A program made the position numbers and the translations under genes. A stretch of DNA of 64,000 nt from Symsagittifera roscoffensis. Its lineage: Eukaryota > Xenacoelomorpha > Acoela > Convolutidae. The notes below the pieces were generated by a model. It saw only the letters and a list, made by a program, of their open reading frames with translations. It was not told the origin of the DNA and ran no database searches. Every line of letters begins with the position of its first letter. The stretch's first letter is position 1. Below, piece after piece: positions 60,500 through 64,000 of this stretch. The DNA lies in contig NC_087068.1 of assembly GCF_963678635.1 (NCBI RefSeq), positions 28,708,318 to 28,772,317 on the forward strand, written 5' to 3'.

Positions 60500-63049
60500 A
60501 AATTGTACGGAAGATGAGGTAAGTATTATGCTCCCAATTGCGTCGTTTGATGAGATTATAAGAAAGTAAGGGTTCTTGTATACATAAAAATGAATTTCCT
60601 CTGAGTCGATTTTAAAAGTTGTTGGCCCGTTGCCTTGGGGGAACGAGCAAATATAAATTCTTGAACAATTTTCTGAGGGTACAGAATAACCAGCAAGATT
60701 ATATTAGTATTAGTTCCGTTTTCAGGTAGCTTTCCTTCTTTTATTCTCGTATGTAGATGTTTGGAAGAATTTGGAGATTGTGTGAAAGCTTAGATTTTTT
60801 TCTTCTGAAACAGAAAAATATAATTTGGAGCCAAGACGTTATTCATGCGATTGTTTTGGTGCACTGTCTCCTTATTTTGTTCGGTTATTCCTGTATTTAC
60901 TGTACTTGGGTCAGTTTGGCCTGAAAAACTTGGATCCATTCCAGGTTCATTTCTTGTATTTTGTTGTAATAGAGCCGCTGTAGAAACAGGTTGTTCTCAA
61001 ATAATCATTAGTATACTATACTTTGGTAAGAAATTTCGTTTCTTTCTTGAATTTTTTTTGTGTGTACTATTTGGTTGAGTATCTTGGTATTTTTTATTAG
61101 AAAAGGTTGAGAAAAAAACTAACAAAACGAAAACGTTATAAGTTGCACCTAACATTATTTTCCAGAAACTCAGAGTACGAATATTTAGCTTATTAATTTC
61201 TAAATTTTTGATGATTGTTAGGACTATTTCGAGCAGAAACTTGATGAAGAGAAAACACGCAAAGTAGATTCCACCTTTTTGCAAGAAAAAAGCGACAAAA
61301 CCGAAATTTCCTATAGATTTATTCACGAAGAATTGTGATGAGAGTAAGGAGTCTAGGTAGATTTTCTGATTTAAACCCATCGCGGCGGTTAAAGCGTCGG
61401 AATTTCCATAATCCATATGTCCGTTTTAGAAAAAGGTTCTAGTAATTTTTTAAAAATAGATGTTGATGCGGTGTTACGAATGGCGTTATCCCAAAGGGCT
61501 TTAAATTGTTTTGGGGTATCGTGTCGTGATTGCATGTCGTGAATTGTATACGGAAAGTCCCGTAATGTGGCCTACATCTTGCGGGGCGAATACTAATAGG
61601 AGCCGGCATCAATTAGTACCAAAATAATTTATCATCTAAATAAAGTTGAAAGGCATTTCTAAAGCCATCAACGCAATGTATTTTGTTGGCAAAAGGAAAG
61701 TTTGGCGGATATTTGGTTCGACAAACAATGTTCGCCCATTTTAACAGATCGGTTTTTGATCGAAACTTTTTTGGAGAACGTTAAGAGATGAAATTTTCTC
61801 TGGGCAGTGGCATAGGCCACCAACTGATCCATCAGTGTCCAAGATCATAGAGTTCGCATATAACCTGCTAATCTAGTGTTTTGTAGTGCTAGAATTTTTA
61901 TTGTTAGAGTTTGTGTTCTTTCTAGCTCACATTGGTTCTGCAATCGTGTCATTATAGACTGCCTCAATTTTTTGGCATGTAAATACATGATGTAATCGAA
62001 CTTTGCACCATGATGAAGTTCAAAATCATTTTCATCGGTTCGTACAAGGCGCCCAAGAGGATCCCGACTACTGTTATTACGTTCATTGTGGATGAAAGAA
62101 AATTTTGTTGTTCCCAGTGGGTAGTTCAAAGATTTCATTTTTATTTGATCGTTCTCACTTATTTGCATTTGATAGTAATGTCTATCATCGTGTCGTATGT
62201 TTCTCGATTTACCAGTATTCATGTCAAAACCGCCTGAGCATGAAATAAAAAATGGTTCAAAATTTGTTTTATAAAATGCTGCTGGCCTACTGCATACTTC
62301 ATGCTGCTTATTGTAAATGCCGGTTTTTAGGTCTAAGCCATTTGCCTCCGATCGCTCACTCAGTATGTGATCTTGAGTGTTGTCCAACTTAATAGCGTAC
62401 TTGAACATTTTCGCTTTCTGAGACACCATTTTTGTGACCACGCAGTTTTCTGACATGTCCCATGTATAAACATATGGGTCTAATGACATCGATTTGCATC
62501 CGCCTTCGAGTTTTGTGCTTGGTAGTAGGATGCCGTATGGACTTTGTACTTGTTTTGTTTCTAGATTCACTTTGAGTTTAATTTTCTGCATGTGTTTTTC
62601 GTAGCTGTAGTTTTTGACTTGTCCTCTGTTCTTACACGCTGTCGAACTCTCGCCGTCTACTGACCGTTCTTTATTCCTGTGTTGCATAATACTTTCATCC
62701 ATTTTATATTTATTTCGTATTTGTATTTATATTATTTAAGTGTATCCATTTCATTCATTGTTATTTTAATGTTTTTTTCTAAAGTTTTTGCACAATCTTC
62801 GGGTGGTATAGTAAATTCATAGGTGATCATTTTCATTTTGTGAACAATGGAGGAGTGCGCTCAATTTCCGCAGTAATAACGAATAGGAAAAAACTTAACA
62901 TTACACGATACTGCGTTTACTTCGATACTGGTTTTATAAGAACGTTGAAAAACTTCTATAGTGCTATCTGTTGTGTAGAGATTTTCTGGGCTAACTTTGC
63001 ACAGTGCTACTCGATTTAGCGCATACATTTTGTTTTCTTGCATAGCCAA
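60500..63049 (-). pseudogene. env: Envelope-type glycoprotein remnant
   Basis: Minus-strand frames in order: 63049-62861 (ALNRVALCKVSPENLY, SCNVKFFPIRYYCGN), 62702-61845 (285 codons with WDMSENCVVTKMV, GRLVRTDENDFELHHGAKFD and ENQCELERTQTL-like NQCELERTQTLTI), stop-broken frames to 61420 (LKWANIVCRTKYPPNFP), then 61416-60997 with two hydrophobic helices (IYFACFLFIKFLLEIVLTII and a second at ATYNVFVLLVFF) and a Pro/Asn-rich tail to about 60.5 kb. Cysteine-rich ectodomain, membrane anchor and tail fit a viral or retroelement fusion glycoprotein, of the kind seen in env-bearing invertebrate retroelements and chuvirus-like insertions. Several frame breaks make it non-functional. No pol gene is adjacent in the window. 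Confidence 0.5.
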
Positions 63050-63713
63050 GCAGTTTTAGTGAGTACCTTTTATCGAACCGGATGTTTTATTCAGGTCTTC
63101 ATTTTGAAGTAAAACTTCTTGGATGCTTGTTGAGAGTTAACACACAAAAGTCAAGATTCTCATGATGTGTCGTTAAAGGTTGCTAAAATTTAGCAGTTAT
63201 AAATTTTCGAAAAATTATTTCTCGATAGTAACACATAGCAAACAGTGTTACTTGATTTAGCGCATACATTTTGTTTTCTTGCATAGCCAAGCAGTCTTAG
63301 TGAGTACCTTTTAACGAACCGGATATGTTATCCAGGTCTTCATTTTCAAGTAAAACTTTTTGGATGCTTTTTGAGAGCTAACACACAAAAATCAAGATTC
63401 TCATGGTGTGTCGTTGAAGGTTGCTAAAATTTAGCAGTAATAAAATTTCGAAAAGTTATTTCTCGATAGTAACACATAGCATACAGTGCTACTTGATTTA
63501 GCGCATACAATTTGTTTTCTTGCATAGCCAAGCAATCTTAGTGAGTACCTTTTAAGGAACCGGATTTGTTATCCAGGTCTTCATTTTGAAGTAAAACTTT
63601 TTGGATGCTTGTTGAGAGTTAACACGCAAAAAAAAAGATTCTCATGATAAGTCGTTGAAGATTGCTAAATTTAGCAGTGATAAAGTTTCGAAAAATTATT
63701 TCTCGATAGTAAC
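62990..63713. repeat. ~241 bp tandem repeat, three copies
   Basis: TAGCGCATAC occurs at 63016, 63258 and 63499, giving periods of 242 and 241. The copies are about 90% alike. The first copy overlaps the N-terminal coding part of the glycoprotein remnant, so the amplification includes its coding start. Confidence 0.85.
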
Positions 63714-64000
63714 ATTTATGTTGTTAGAAAAAATGGTTGTATTGGATTGACTCAATTTTAGAATCATTGTTTGTATATTCTGATCTATTCAATTTGATGA
63801 CCCGGGACTAAACGCTTGACACATTAAACGAAGTGTATTATTTAGTTGTACACTACTTGATAAAAAAATAGGTAATCGTCGAGCTCGTTTTTGAGTTCCT
63901 TCGTTGTGAGTGGTTTTCTGAGCAGGTTGCTGACTGGGAGGTGTTTAATGTCTTGAAGTTGATGGCGTGAGATCTAAATCTGCTAAGTTTCTTTTATTGT
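63714..64000. other. Non-coding end of the window
   Basis: No gene or repeat unit recognised. Confidence 0.35.

Noticed and set aside
62990-63713. CRISPR-like or satellite array
   Set aside because: Only three long diverged tandem copies without spacers, in a eukaryotic context.

Overview
The window looks like nuclear DNA of an invertebrate metazoan. It is AT-rich, it contains short protein-coding exons with GT...AG introns (one only 85 bases long), and most of it is transposable-element debris. I cannot name the species. The only host genes I can support are two trypsin-like serine proteases on the minus strand (6.9-8.1 kb plus 41.3-41.5 kb, and 53.8-55.4 kb), a GC-rich exon with a membrane segment near 1 kb, and two small exons near 2 kb.

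Layout. 0.5-2.3 kb: three copies of a ~200 bp repeat around the plus-strand exons. 2.4-6.4 kb: a foldback-element fragment and a decayed minus-strand LINE with PHD finger, endonuclease and RT remnants. 6.9-41.5 kb: protease gene 1, whose first intron is about 33 kb and holds nested retroelements. The outer layer is an old minus-strand Gypsy-like element with an envelope region (about 10.2-21.6 kb and 39.3-41.0 kb). Into its gag region a second element, of plus orientation and about 17.7 kb, has inserted (21.6-39.3 kb). 41.8-53.0 kb: a mosaic of 3 kb direct duplications, foldback elements, a non-autonomous hAT element with a target duplication, and arrays of a GGATTCC motif. 53.8-55.4 kb: protease gene 2. 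56.7-63.7 kb: minus-strand coding remnants comprising a basic protein, a run of C4 zinc ribbons with an in-frame 162 bp duplication, and a broken envelope-type glycoprotein preceded by a 241 bp triplication.

The most interesting object is the 17.7 kb plus-strand element. It has ~300 bp LTRs about 95% identical by eye, a 3.6 kb untranslated leader, a coiled-coil gag N-terminus, capsid plus zinc knuckles plus protease, RT-RNase H, an acidic SGES-repeat linker, a DD35E integrase with a GPY/F module, and then two genes I do not expect in such an element. One is a macrodomain resembling the TARG1/OARD1 class; a heptamer of canonical -1 frameshift form sits exactly where the preceding frame ends. 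The other is a ~900 residue orphan coding region split across frames. The leader carries a tandem pair of RNA structures whose stems differ by compensatory base changes, and a long array of CCCTCC motifs that often pair with GGAGGG. The copy has several stops and frame breaks and is probably not intact.

All protein identities come from reading motifs and comparing them with known families. No database search, structure prediction or alignment program was run.
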